A stretch of DNA of 64,000 bases from Cyclobacteriaceae bacterium. GTDB taxonomy: Bacteria; Bacteroidota; Bacteroidia; Cytophagales; Cyclobacteriaceae. Where the stretch lies: positions 36,626-100,625 of the forward strand of contig JAFIEV010000041.1 in the NCBI GenBank assembly GCA_020832305.1. Direction: 5' to 3'. The position numbers and the translations under genes were made by a program. Positions 9,730 through 18,162 of this stretch are shown piece after piece. The notes beneath the pieces were generated by a model, which was not told the origin of the DNA, ran no database searches, and saw nothing but the letters and a program-made list of their open reading frames with translations. Position 1 is the first letter of the stretch. Every line of letters starts with the position of its first letter.

Positions 9730-11046
9730 TCATGCACTCATGGCCACACTGTGCAAACTACGAGTTTGTATATTGGCCTTCAGAACATTCAGAAGGTTAT
9801 ACAAACCAAAATAGGTGCGGTTTACATACAGGCCATGGCGTGATCCTCGTGCAGCTTTGGCATTGCGCACTTCTTTCATGGTTGTAATTTTTTCTCCAAG
9901 GGCATATATGGAGTTAAAATATGCATCATCCCCAAAATCAAAATTATCTCCGTGAAATGGCTTTCCGAGCAATGAAATCATTTGCTTGAAAATATCGACA
10001 AATATCTTTCGCTCATGCTCCGTGTCTTCAGGATGCAGGAATTCAAGGTCGTGAAAAGCATCCATTAATTCGCTTTCATTGCTGATAAGTTCTTTCTGGA
10101 TCAGCTTGAAATATTTGGAATGGAAGTCTTCCGGAATCACTTTCACACAACCAAAATCAAGGATGCCTACAGAACCATCGGCTCTGAAGAGAAAATTACC
10201 GGGATGCGGATCAGCATGTACCTGTTTGAGGACATAAATCTGATAATCGTAAAAATCCCACAAGGCCTGTCCGATTTTATTGCGTGCTTCCTGAGAAGGA
10301 TTGGTCTGCAAAAATTCTTTTAAATGCAAGCCCGGCATCCAGTCCATGGTAATTATTCTTTCACCTGAAAATTCCGGATAATAGGTGGGGAATATCACGT
10401 TATCTATATGGGCACAAGCCTTTGAAATTTCTATAGATCGCTTTACTTCAAGCAGGTAATCGGTTTCTTCGATAAGTTTGCCTTCAACTTCAGCAAAGTA
10501 ATGGTCTAGTTCGGCATCACTTATATTGAACAATCGCATGGCAAAAGGTCTTACGATTCTCAAATCCGATTTAATACTATCGGCTATCCCCGGGTATTGT
10601 ATTTTCACAGCCAGTTTTTTACCGTTTTTGTTAGCCTGATGTACCTGTCCTATAGAGGCGGCATTAACGGCAGATTGGGTAAAGCTTTCGTACAGTTCCG
10701 AGGGTCCCTTGCCAAATTCTTTCACAAAACTCTTTACTACAAGAGGATAGGATAGGGGGGGCGCACTGTACTGGGCCATGGCAAATTTATCCTGATAAGC
10801 CTTGGGCAGCAGGTTTTTGTCCATTGCCATCATTTGTGCAACCTTAAGGGCGCTTCCCTTTAATTCGCTGAGGGAGGCGTAAATATCCTCTGCATTATTT
10901 TTATCCAGCTCAGCTTTATCGGTGCTGGGGTCTACCATTTTCTTTGCATAATGCTTTATATAGTTCCCACCGATTTTGGCACCTGCTTTTACAAAACGGG
11001 TAGCCCGCATCACCTTACCGGTAGGGATATTTCCTTGTTCTTTCAT
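9730..11046 (-). CDS. AarF/UbiB (ABC1) family atypical protein kinase
   Basis: 438 residues. It has the signatures of the UbiB/ADCK family: an ELKGSALKVAQ motif near 61-71 (in the place of the KxGQ motif), an AASIGQVHQA loop near 129-138, the ATP-binding lysine in VKIQYPG (Lys148), the catalytic HADPHPGN (Asp279, Asn284) and the metal-binding DFG (Asp297). The family supports isoprenoid quinone synthesis or lipid homeostasis; the exact role of this soluble short branch is unknown. No C-terminal membrane helices are evident. It lies 12 bases after the TetR gene and directly before the TPR gene, consistent with one operon. Confidence 0.9.
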   Translation of the reverse strand: MKEQGNIPTGKVMRATRFVKAGAKIGGNYIKHYAKKMVDPSTDKAELDKNNAEDIYASLSELKGSALKVAQMMAMDKNLLPKAYQDKFAMAQYSAPPLSYPLVVKSFVKEFGKGPSELYESFTQSAVNAASIGQVHQANKNGKKLAVKIQYPGIADSIKSDLRIVRPFAMRLFNISDAELDHYFAEVEGKLIEETDYLLEVKRSIEISKACAHIDNVIFPTYYPEFSGERIITMDWMPGLHLKEFLQTNPSQEARNKIGQALWDFYDYQIYVLKQVHADPHPGNFLFRADGSVGILDFGCVKVIPEDFHSKYFKLIQKELISNESELMDAFHDLEFLHPEDTEHERKIFVDIFKQMISLLGKPFHGDNFDFGDDAYFNSIYALGEKITTMKEVRNAKAARGSRHGLYVNRTYFGLYNLLNVLKANIQTRSLHSVAMSA

Positions 11047-11058
11047 TTTGATATTTAC

Positions 11059-11685
11059 TTACTTGGATTGAACTATAAATTTGGCAAAATCGAAAAATGA
11101 GTCTACAGCATTTTTAGTCATGGTATCAAAGGCAAAATTGACCGTTTTTTCAATGGCTGCATCGGTTTTTTCGAAATCTTTACTTGTGTCACAAGCCCAG
11201 AAGCGGAAGATAAAAAGCACCTGCCACCATAATGTTTTGTGATACTGTTCTGATATAAAAGGCCGCTCTGCGAGTTCCTGCGCCGACCTGCCTTCACCAA
11301 TGATATTTCTGGCATATTCCAGAAAAGCTTTTTTAAACTCGCCAAAAACGTTGGGTTCGGCTTCGTATGGTTTTTTATTTTTATGTACAAACAAGGCGTA
11401 ACTGCGATGGTCTTTGAGATTTTCTATCCAGGTAAATAAAAAAGTGAGAAACTTTTCCCTGGCGCTAAAACCTGCATACGTTTCGTCTGCCTCTATTTTA
11501 TTGAGGGTTTGCTCAAACCAATCCTTCCAGATTTCATTTTCGAGGGTAGCCATCGAATTAAAATGCTTGTAAAAATCTCCTTCTTTTATTTTTAGTGATT
11601 TAGAAAATTTGTATACGGAAGCAGGTCTTTTTTCATTTTCAAGCAGAAATTCGATATAAGCATCGATGATTTTTTGTTTTTGCAT
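11059..11685 (-). CDS. TetR-family transcriptional regulator
   Basis: The frame opens with TTG at 11697, but the ATG at 11685 (MQKQKIIDAYIEFL) is the likelier start, giving 208 residues. The N-terminal helix-turn-helix reads SVYKFSKSLKIKEGDFYKHF, a variant of the TetR recognition helix region that usually ends in LYYHF. The C-terminal ligand domain is helical and unassigned. It heads an apparent operon with an AarF-like kinase and a TPR lipoprotein, which it may control; repeats in the upstream region at 11771-11864 are candidate operators. Confidence 0.85.
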   Translation of the reverse strand: MQKQKIIDAYIEFLLENEKRPASVYKFSKSLKIKEGDFYKHFNSMATLENEIWKDWFEQTLNKIEADETYAGFSAREKFLTFLFTWIENLKDHRSYALFVHKNKKPYEAEPNVFGEFKKAFLEYARNIIGEGRSAQELAERPFISEQYHKTLWWQVLFIFRFWACDTSKDFEKTDAAIEKTVNFAFDTMTKNAVDSFFDFAKFIVQSK

Positions 11686-11770
11686 GGTGGATCTCAATCG
11701 TTGTTTGATGTTAGAACTTTATGTATGGTAAATGGTTGGGTAAAGTGAGAAAATAATTCACATGAACTTT

Positions 11771-11864
11771 AAATTTGCTAAACAGATATAATGAATTGCT
11801 TGAAGTAGGTATCTAAAGGGTGCCAATTTAGCTTTCTGTAAAATATGTAAATTTTAGCAAGTTT
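11771..11864. promoter_or_regulatory. Imperfect inverted repeat in divergent TetR/CsbD promoter region
   Basis: AAATTTGCTAAA at 11771-11782 and TTTAGCAAGTTT at 11853-11864 are complementary in 11 of 12 positions, and another TTTAGC lies between them near 11827. The repeats lie between the divergent TetR and CsbD-like genes and could be TetR operators or a looped pair. No binding evidence exists; the region is AT-rich, so chance is possible. Confidence 0.3.
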
Positions 11865-11944
11865 AGTATAACACTTCCTGAACGGAACTATGTGACCTTT
11901 GAAAAGTTGTAAAAAATAATTTGCGACCTAAATGTTTTAACAAA

Positions 11945-12169
11945 ATGCAAAATTTAAAGGATCACAAAATTGTAGAGGAATTCAGGATGAATGGTGATTG
12001 GAAGAATCAATCAAGACAACTTAAAGCCAAGTATTCCCAACTATCTGATGAAGATTTGAAATATGAGTCAGGTAAGGAAAACGAACTACTCAAGCGGCTG
12101 GGGACTCGTCTGAACAAAAGCAGAGAAGAGGTTATCAGCGTACTCAAAAAGGTGCAACCAATCAAGTGA
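11945..12169 (+). CDS. CsbD-like general stress protein
   Basis: The frame opens at a TTG (11921), but the ATG at 11945 is the likely start, giving 74 residues. The sequence WKNQSRQLKAKYSQLSDEDL followed by GKENELLKRLGTRLNKSREEV matches the CsbD pattern: a small, charged, helical protein induced by general stress in other bacteria, with unknown biochemical role. It is a single-gene unit followed directly by a strong terminator, and diverges from the TetR gene. Confidence 0.75.
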   Translation: MQNLKDHKIVEEFRMNGDWKNQSRQLKAKYSQLSDEDLKYESGKENELLKRLGTRLNKSREEVISVLKKVQPIK

Positions 12170-12196
12170 CTATAATCAACCAAACCAACCTAAATT

Positions 12197-12224
12197 AGGA
12201 GGGGTAAAACCCTCCTTTTTTTTT
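12197..12224 (+). terminator. Rho-independent terminator of the CsbD-like gene
   Basis: AGGAGGG (12197-12203) and CCCTCCT (12210-12216) form a perfect 7-bp stem with a GTAAAA loop, followed by an uninterrupted T run to 12224. It lies 27 bases after the stop codon. Confidence 0.9.
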
Positions 12225-12594
12225 GCTATGTGGGTAGATAAAAATAAAACTGCTGCAAAGCATGAATCATGTTACCATAGCACACTTTGACATTTTTAGA
12301 GTTTTTAAGGGTAGCTATCTTGAACCTGTCATGCGCTATCATTACAGCTGACAAGCAAAATCTTTTCCAGTCAATGCCGGTAAATTACTTTAACATAAAA
12401 TCCTCACCGTTATCGGGCTGCCGTACGAAAAGTCTCACTGTTAGCAGCGATATCTGATTTTATGTTAACCATGCTTTAAATTCCTGGCTGCAATAACCCT
12501 CTGTAAGTTATATAATTTATATTATGTTAAATAGAAGCAAAGCAATGCTAAGCTGTATAGTCTTGCTTTGAAGATAATATCAAGGCGTCTCCCC
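12225..12594. other. 370-base gene-free region containing a structured element
   Basis: No ORF with coding character was found. The region holds the inverted-repeat element at 12390-12468 described separately; the rest shows no clear promoter or repeat. It separates the terminator of the CsbD-like gene from the end of the leftward membrane-protein gene at 12595, so it is flanked by two 3' ends and does not need to contain a promoter for either. Confidence 0.4.
12390..12468. repeat. Perfect 13-bp inverted repeat bounding a 79-base structured element
   Basis: TTAACATAAAATC (12390-12402) and GATTTTATGTTAA (12456-12468) are exact reverse complements. Inside, ATCGGGCTGC (12412-12421) can pair with GCAGCGAT (12444-12451) apart from a GG bulge, so the whole element can fold as a long bulged hairpin. 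It may be a small RNA, a miniature transposon-like or REP-like unit, or an extended 3'-end structure. Not identified. Confidence 0.45.
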
Positions 12595-13899
12595 TTACAG
12601 GATTCTGTAAGCTAATAATACATAGGTTCGTTGGGTAACAGAGTTCATTATCATATATCCCGATGCTCCATTGCCTCTCTGGTAGCGCATTTCACATTGC
12701 AAACGCTTATAGCAAGCTCCGGCTCCGGCGATCCATGACATTTCATGTTTTTTTAAATCACCTATAGCAGGCTCATTCCTGGTGACTGGTGTAGCTGAAA
12801 ATAAATATTCTGTTTCCTGAAGTTCATTGGTATGACTAATCATGAGACCATTATTTATCCCAACATTCATAAAAAATCGAAAATCTGAATTTCCCATCGG
12901 TATATGATAGCGTGCCAGATTGCTTAAGGCTATATATGAAAAACTAAAATCCACATCTGAAGTCATATAATGTCCTGATGATGCCCCACGCCATTCGCTA
13001 CTCCCTTTTCCAGCGTAACTATTTAACATAATATCGTTATAAAGGCTCCATTTACCGAGGGTTCTGGGTACTGAAAATTCGATAAAAGCACCTACCGAGG
13101 CACTGGTACTGGCTCTAAAATTGGGGCCTGATAAATGATAAAACTCATTATTGGTTGTTTGATCTCTGAACTGGGCTTTGGTTAAATTAAAACCTCCCGT
13201 TAAGCCGGCATGTATTGTAAATGATTCTTTATTACTAAAAGCAGTAAGGCTTTCGCCCATGCATTTGCTGTATTCATTAAACAATGGCAGCAAACTGCGG
13301 CGATGATAAGCCGCTTTTGAAATCTTTGTATTCAATGCAGGACATGCGCTCATGTAATAAGATAATTGCCCCTGAAATGCCCGAATTTCAGTTATCATTT
13401 CAACCCCTCCTTCTGTCTTTTTGTATTTTTTATGTTTTAGCCATTGAATTTGACCATCCTCAGGAAGAATAAAAAAATGCTCCCTCAGTCTTGCATCTTT
13501 GTAGGACAATAAGCTCAAATTTTCTGTTTGGGCCAGCACATATAAAAAAACCTTTTCTTTTTTAAGTTCAAAGCCGCTGTTCCGGCTCATTCGCGACTCC
13601 TGAACACTGCTGCTGTCATATTCTACCAAATAACTGAGGTAGAGTTCGTCAGCAACGAAAAAACCGGCAACATCCTGTACGCTGATGAACCTGGCCTCAT
13701 CATTTAATCCTTCTTTAAAAGCAATCACTTCCGGATTTACAGCCCAATCGAGATATTGCACAAAGCCGTAAAGGGTATCCCCTTCCAAGGTCAAAATATA
13801 TCCTTCTTTGTAGTGATGGGATTTTTGCGCAATCAAATTCATAGTTTGACAAAGAAAAGACAGCACGAGGATGGCGGTTAAAAAATTGAGGTTTTTCAT
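12595..13899 (-). CDS. Uncharacterised membrane/secreted protein, paralogue B of a three-copy family
   Basis: The frame opens at a TTG (13956), but the ATG at 13899 starts a clear signal peptide (MKNLNFLTAILVLSFLCQ), giving 434 residues. The N-terminal half carries the family motif GDTLYGFVQYLDWAVNPEVI, then VEYDSSS and WLKHKKY; the C-terminal half looks like an outer-membrane beta-barrel ending in an aromatic (YVLLAYRIL). It is closely similar to the gene immediately upstream and to the one at 36914. Function unknown; lies 37 bases downstream of its paralogue, so probably the same transcript. Confidence 0.75.
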   Translation of the reverse strand: MKNLNFLTAILVLSFLCQTMNLIAQKSHHYKEGYILTLEGDTLYGFVQYLDWAVNPEVIAFKEGLNDEARFISVQDVAGFFVADELYLSYLVEYDSSSVQESRMSRNSGFELKKEKVFLYVLAQTENLSLLSYKDARLREHFFILPEDGQIQWLKHKKYKKTEGGVEMITEIRAFQGQLSYYMSACPALNTKISKAAYHRRSLLPLFNEYSKCMGESLTAFSNKESFTIHAGLTGGFNLTKAQFRDQTTNNEFYHLSGPNFRASTSASVGAFIEFSVPRTLGKWSLYNDIMLNSYAGKGSSEWRGASSGHYMTSDVDFSFSYIALSNLARYHIPMGNSDFRFFMNVGINNGLMISHTNELQETEYLFSATPVTRNEPAIGDLKKHEMSWIAGAGACYKRLQCEMRYQRGNGASGYMIMNSVTQRTYVLLAYRIL

Positions 13900-13936
13900 T
13901 GTAAAAAAATTAGAAATACATATATGTGGTATTACA

Positions 13937-15229
13937 CTACCAAAGCCTGTAAGCAAGTAGAATGTGATTTCTTCTTGTTTTTGAACTTAAAGTTAAAATT
14001 TCTGAAATACCGGAGCTGCGTTGATGCCTCAATTCAACATTGAATCTCCCGACCCCTAAACCTAAACCACCCACCAGTGATTGTTCATACTTTCTGAATC
14101 CATCAATGGCTGGTTTTTCACTTGAACTGGGTTCTTGTGAAATTATATGTTCAGTTTCTGTCATCTGGTTGGTATGCTGTATTACCAGTCCATTGGCCAG
14201 ACCTACATTAGCAAACAACTGGATTTTGCCGCTGCCAAGCGGATAATAGTACCTTAGCATATTTGTCATGGTGGCATAGGTTATAGCAAGGTCTACATCT
14301 GCTGAGAGTCGGTACACAGAACTTATGCTATATTCACTTTCTCCGCTTAATTGAAAGCTATTAATTAATACTTCATTGTAAATAGCCCACCTGTCACGAG
14401 TTCTGGGAATACGGATATTCACAAAAGCTCCATAGGCTAAGGCTCTGCTCACGGGAAAATCCTGCCCTGCCAAATGGTAAAAATTTTCCATGTTTTGATT
14501 AGATGTGCCAAAGATCACCTGGGTATTGCTCAGTCCGCCTGTAAGCCCGATTTCAAAAACCGTTTTATCGGAATCTCTAAATATAAGCGGCTCAGATCCG
14601 GTGCAATTGTAATAGCTTTCAAAAAGCCTGAGCATAGATTTTTGCTCATATCGCAGGTTTCTTATTTTATTGTTCAGGTCATCACATGAAGCCAGTATAC
14701 TTAGCAATTGTCCCCTGAATACTGTTTTTTCTGCCACCGATGCCGGACTGATGCTTTCATTAGAATACTTTTTGTACTTCAGCCATAAGGTGCCTTCACG
14801 GGTTTCCACAAAAAAGTTGGTTCTGTCCTGTCGATCCTTCAGCATTAAAAGACTTACATCGGGGCGGTAACTTAATACCCTGAGAAATACCAGTGACTCT
14901 TTCAGTTCAAATTCCCCGTGAATGCTCAGGTCTTTCATAGCTCTCGAGCTGCTGTCGTATTCTACCAATCTGCTCAAATACAATTCATTAATAACAGAAA
15001 AACCCATAATATCGCCGGGGCCTAACATAGAGATTTGTGCATCGTTATGTGCTTGGAAATTAATGAATTCCGGATTGGCATTCCAATTTCGGTATTCGAT
15101 TTTGCCTTTCACGGTATCTGATTGAGCATTGATGATGTAACCGTCCTGAAAGTCCTGATTTTGAAAGCTGTAGATGTTTTTGCCAGGAAATATCAGCAAA
15201 AGCCATACATAGAAAAAATGTTTTTTCAT
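13937..15229 (-). CDS. Uncharacterised membrane/secreted protein, paralogue A of a three-copy family
   Basis: 430 residues with a signal peptide (MKKHFFYVWLLLIFPGKN). Shared family features are SDTVKGKIEYRNWNANPEFI near 38-57, VEYDSSSRAMK, FELKESLVFLRVL, a middle segment with FRGQLLSILASCDDLNNKI, and a C-terminal barrel-like region (RYYYPLGSGKIQLFANVG; ends HILLAYRLW). No named domain was recognised. The final aromatic residue and alternating strands suggest outer-membrane insertion. It is tandem with paralogue B, which suggests duplication. Confidence 0.75.
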   Translation of the reverse strand: MKKHFFYVWLLLIFPGKNIYSFQNQDFQDGYIINAQSDTVKGKIEYRNWNANPEFINFQAHNDAQISMLGPGDIMGFSVINELYLSRLVEYDSSSRAMKDLSIHGEFELKESLVFLRVLSYRPDVSLLMLKDRQDRTNFFVETREGTLWLKYKKYSNESISPASVAEKTVFRGQLLSILASCDDLNNKIRNLRYEQKSMLRLFESYYNCTGSEPLIFRDSDKTVFEIGLTGGLSNTQVIFGTSNQNMENFYHLAGQDFPVSRALAYGAFVNIRIPRTRDRWAIYNEVLINSFQLSGESEYSISSVYRLSADVDLAITYATMTNMLRYYYPLGSGKIQLFANVGLANGLVIQHTNQMTETEHIISQEPSSSEKPAIDGFRKYEQSLVGGLGLGVGRFNVELRHQRSSGISEILTLSSKTRRNHILLAYRLW

Positions 15230-15423
15230 AAAAAAATGTAAAATGTAAATAATTGAAAAAAGTATGTATGAGCTCCCGGCATTGGAAAAGTCATCATACC
15301 AGGCTCAAATATCATCAAAAAAAGCATTATACAAAGTTCAAAATGAAACAATTTCTTACACAATAAAAGGTCGCCATATAAGCGACCTTCTCCCCTCTTA
15401 ACTTTCCGCACTATTATATTTTT
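15230..15423. other. Intergenic region with terminator
   Basis: It holds the minus-strand terminator at 15367-15389 and, further on, the presumed promoter of paralogue A, for which no consensus element was seen. A 61-codon open frame here (15226-15411) has no coding character and spans the terminator. Confidence 0.4.
15362..15389 (-). terminator. Terminator downstream of the STAS/SEC14-like gene
   Basis: On the minus strand AAGGTCGC and GCGACCTT (15382-15389 and 15367-15374 on the plus strand) form an 8-bp perfect stem with a 7-base loop, followed by TTATTG. The T run is short but the stem is GC-rich in the middle. It lies 34 bases after the stop at 15424. Confidence 0.7.
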
Positions 15424-15843
15424 TCAGGCAGCAATTCTGCTTTTTTCAGCAATCCATTCGCGGGCTTCGCTTACAGACTGAACATTCAGGCTCGTAATAT
15501 TCTTTACTTGTTGCTCACTCATGATTTTGTTGACAGCCACTTTGTTAAACACGTCAGATGATAGAATGAGCGCCATATGTCGTATGGGGCTTTTCAAAGC
15601 TTTGGGAAACCATACCTCATTGGTCCATTTTTCATCTTCCAGGGTTATCAGTTTCATCTCTTTCAAATTGGCAATCCAGTTTTGAAGATTTTTCTCTTTA
15701 ACCAACTCCAAACCTTTTTCAAGGGCTTCTCTGTAGAGCTCAGATTTTAGCCATACTGGTTTCCAATTCATCACTACCGCCCCCAATTCCTGATCATGTT
15801 CAATAACTATAACTGTAGATTCAAAATACACTGAAGTTGTCAT
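15424..15843 (-). CDS. Hypothetical cytoplasmic protein, STAS/SEC14-like
   Basis: An upstream ATG exists at 15879, but the ATG at 15843 (MTTSVYFESTVIVIEHD) starts where the folded domain begins, giving 139 residues. The pattern of short strands and helices, with WKPVWLKSELYREALEKGLE and LQNWIANLKEMKLI, resembles small Bacteroidota proteins with an SpoIIAA/SEC14-type fold. No catalytic motif is visible and no signal peptide is present. Assignment rests on overall pattern only; the function is unknown. It appears to be a single-gene unit. Confidence 0.6.
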   Translation of the reverse strand: MTTSVYFESTVIVIEHDQELGAVVMNWKPVWLKSELYREALEKGLELVKEKNLQNWIANLKEMKLITLEDEKWTNEVWFPKALKSPIRHMALILSSDVFNKVAVNKIMSEQQVKNITSLNVQSVSEAREWIAEKSRIAA

Positions 15844-15879
15844 AATTTTATTTGTTTTGGTTAGGATGCAAAGATGCAT

Positions 15880-16263
15880 TGTCGTGCAAACTAAAACCTG
15901 CCATTTGACTTACTGAAAGTATACAAGTATAAAATCATCATATTTTTCAGATTGTGTGGTATAAAATGACAATTTTCTGTATTTTTTTTATTCAAAAATT
16001 CTATAGTCCTATATTGTTATACATGCTAACCGTTAGATTGTATAATTATAAATTTCAAAATATTGGGATTTCTTACTTTGGTAATGACCTGCCTGATCGG
16101 TAAAAAACCATAGCTATTATATAGAATCTAGCTCAGAGCTCACAATTGGTACAATTTGTGCTATTTATCTTTTATGTAAGGGAAATCAATCAACCGGGAT
16201 TACAGGAAGATTGCAGATTGCCTTATTATTTAATGTACATTTGTATTCAGAAATATTTTGAAA
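15880..16263. other. 384-base intergenic region, mostly featureless
   Basis: AT-rich and without a supportable gene; a 64-codon frame (16146-16340) overlaps the lipoprotein gene out of frame and lacks coding character. TACATTTG at 16236-16243 fits the -7 consensus and could be the promoter of the lipoprotein at 16264, but there is no TTTG at the right spacing. Confidence 0.3.
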
Positions 16264-16569
16264 ATGAAAAGGCTTATTATATTGTTATTGTTTATGTCTG
16301 TCTTTTTGGGTTCCTGTATTTTTATGCTACCCCGAAATGATGTCAGAATTGGTATGAGTGAAAGGCAGTTTTTGCGCCGGCATCCACAGGCGGTGATCAG
16401 CAGTCTTGACAGAAACATCAAGGTATATCGCCTTCAGCGTGATGATTATTTCTTTGCGCTGGCTACTTTTGAAGAAGGCAGACTGGTACATGTGGAAGAA
16501 AGGGAATTGCCGAGGCGATGGCCGGGCCCGGGTGAAATATATTTTGATCAACCACAACCGAGGCCTTGA
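16264..16569 (+). CDS. Small lipoprotein, hypothetical
   Basis: The ATG at 16264 is preferred over the TTG six bases earlier. About 101 residues with a type II signal peptide: MKRLIILLLFMSVFLGSC with a clear lipobox (FLGSC). The mature part carries IGMSERQFLRRHPQA, reminiscent of the SmpA/BamE-type motif in which a GMs..ev.. turn starts a small alpha/beta domain, but the protein is too short for a firm claim. It converges on the ceramidase-like gene (25 bases between stops). Confidence 0.6.
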   Translation: MKRLIILLLFMSVFLGSCIFMLPRNDVRIGMSERQFLRRHPQAVISSLDRNIKVYRLQRDDYFFALATFEEGRLVHVEERELPRRWPGPGEIYFDQPQPRP

Positions 16570-16594
16570 TTGTAAGCCTGTTTGTTGATATTAT

Positions 16595-17962
16595 TCACTT
16601 AGCGATTTCTATTTTACTCAGGGTTTTCTGAATAAGCTGTGTATAGAATGTTCCGGCATAAGGTCCCATCCAGCCTGTGGTGCGGACCTCCTCTTTGTCA
16701 TACTTATCGTAGTGTTCATCCCAAACCACGTAGCCTGTATAGTCACCGTTAAAACCAGTGATCAAAAGCTTAACGCCTAGATTTTCAGCAAGCTTGCCAA
16801 GATTTTCTCTTTGGTAAATTTCACCGCTGAATTCAGCAGCAACGCCTATAAACAAGACCTCATCCAATAAAAGCAAACGCATTTCTCCCTGGAGAGCGCC
16901 AAAGAGTTTATTGTACAGCCAAGGGCGCAATATCAGATTTTTGCTAAGCCTCAGTTGGGCTTTACCATATTTGAGCGGCACAGTGGCAGATGTTATCTGC
17001 ATGCCACTATTCCACTCCTGAGGGTACACCGAGAGAATTTTTTCTCCCAGCAACTCCCCTGCCCTTTCAGCTCTTGTTAAACCATTGTCGGCAGACACAT
17101 TTGCCAGGCTATGACTTCCGACCATGCCGGCCATAAAAATGGCCTCAGTACTTGTTTCTTTTTTAAGGTGTTTTGCAATAGCTGCCGGATAATCTCCTGA
17201 GAGAACCCTGCTCTTAGAAGATTCGGTGGTAGGATGCGCACTGTATGCATACAGACATATTTGCTGCAGGGTGTCCAGTGTATTTCTGACGAATATACCC
17301 CTCAACATACCCTCCGACAAACCATCTTTTCCAGCCAATCGATTGGAGGTATATTCTCCGGCATCTTTCTCAAAATAACTCCATTCAGACGGTTTTTTCT
17401 GACTTTTCAAATTAACCATGGTACGTGTGATCTCCTCAGTCATATACTCCCACCATTGCTGATCAAACCTTCCTACGTAAAGAGACCATGCAGGCCTTGA
17501 ATCCCATCCACCTAAACTGCTGTGGGTATGGCTAGCCCCAAAATAGCAGAATGTATTATTCATTGCACCATGGTATTGTATAAAATCCAATATCTCCTTT
17601 TTAACATAGTTTGGAAAAAGCAAAAGATCAGCACTGATAAAAAATGCGTCATTAAGCCCGTTACTCAGGTAAAGAATGTGAAAGTACAGGGAATCCTGTA
17701 TCTGATCATATCCATTCCGTGGTTTATATCCTGCCATGGGCATACTATAATCAGGTACCAGATACAGTTTTTGCCAAGATGCATATAAAGGTGCACCACT
17801 TTTGCCGGTAAGCAGGTTTAAGGTATCTAATGCCGATAGACTTTCCTGGTAAAATGAAAGCTTCTCAAGGTCGGTTCTATTGAGGGAGCCTACAAGGCAA
17901 CCGGCTAAAATGAGCACAGCAGCCAGGGAATATAATGAATATCGGATAGTTTTTATTAACAT
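16595..17962 (-). CDS. Neutral/alkaline ceramidase-like lipoprotein
   Basis: 455 residues. The N-terminus has a signal ending in LILAGC (lipobox). The segments SADLLLFP, CYFGASHTHSSLGGWD (near 137-154) and SGDYPAAIAKHLK align with the zinc-binding and substrate regions of the neutral/alkaline non-lysosomal ceramidase N-terminal domain, where paired histidines bind zinc. Known members hydrolyse the amide bond of ceramides; this protein is shorter than canonical bacterial ceramidases (about 640) and appears to lack their C-terminal beta-sandwich, so it could act on another amide. Sphingolipids occur in many Bacteroidota. Stand-alone gene. Confidence 0.65.
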   Translation of the reverse strand: MLIKTIRYSLYSLAAVLILAGCLVGSLNRTDLEKLSFYQESLSALDTLNLLTGKSGAPLYASWQKLYLVPDYSMPMAGYKPRNGYDQIQDSLYFHILYLSNGLNDAFFISADLLLFPNYVKKEILDFIQYHGAMNNTFCYFGASHTHSSLGGWDSRPAWSLYVGRFDQQWWEYMTEEITRTMVNLKSQKKPSEWSYFEKDAGEYTSNRLAGKDGLSEGMLRGIFVRNTLDTLQQICLYAYSAHPTTESSKSRVLSGDYPAAIAKHLKKETSTEAIFMAGMVGSHSLANVSADNGLTRAERAGELLGEKILSVYPQEWNSGMQITSATVPLKYGKAQLRLSKNLILRPWLYNKLFGALQGEMRLLLLDEVLFIGVAAEFSGEIYQRENLGKLAENLGVKLLITGFNGDYTGYVVWDEHYDKYDKEEVRTTGWMGPYAGTFYTQLIQKTLSKIEIAK

Positions 17963-18162
17963 CTTAACACTCAGGTTTTCTTATAAATTTTACTATTTTT
18001 ACATCACGGTTAGCCGGAGGTTTTTTATTTCTAAAAAAGATTAAACCTTCACGGTTCAAAGCTGAAATTTAAGGCTTCGAAAGGTGGATTTGACACCTTA
18101 ACACAATTTTTTTTTAAACAAGGTCCTCAGTCGTGATTTTTGAAAAACTAAAAAGACCGATT

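Noticed and set aside
15226..15411. 61-codon open frame on the minus strand upstream of paralogue A
   Set aside because: It runs across the terminator hairpin at 15367-15389, has no conserved motif and overlaps the paralogue start; composition is not coding-like.
16146..16340. Small plus-strand frame overlapping the lipoprotein start
   Set aside because: Different frame from the clear lipobox protein, poor composition, no support.
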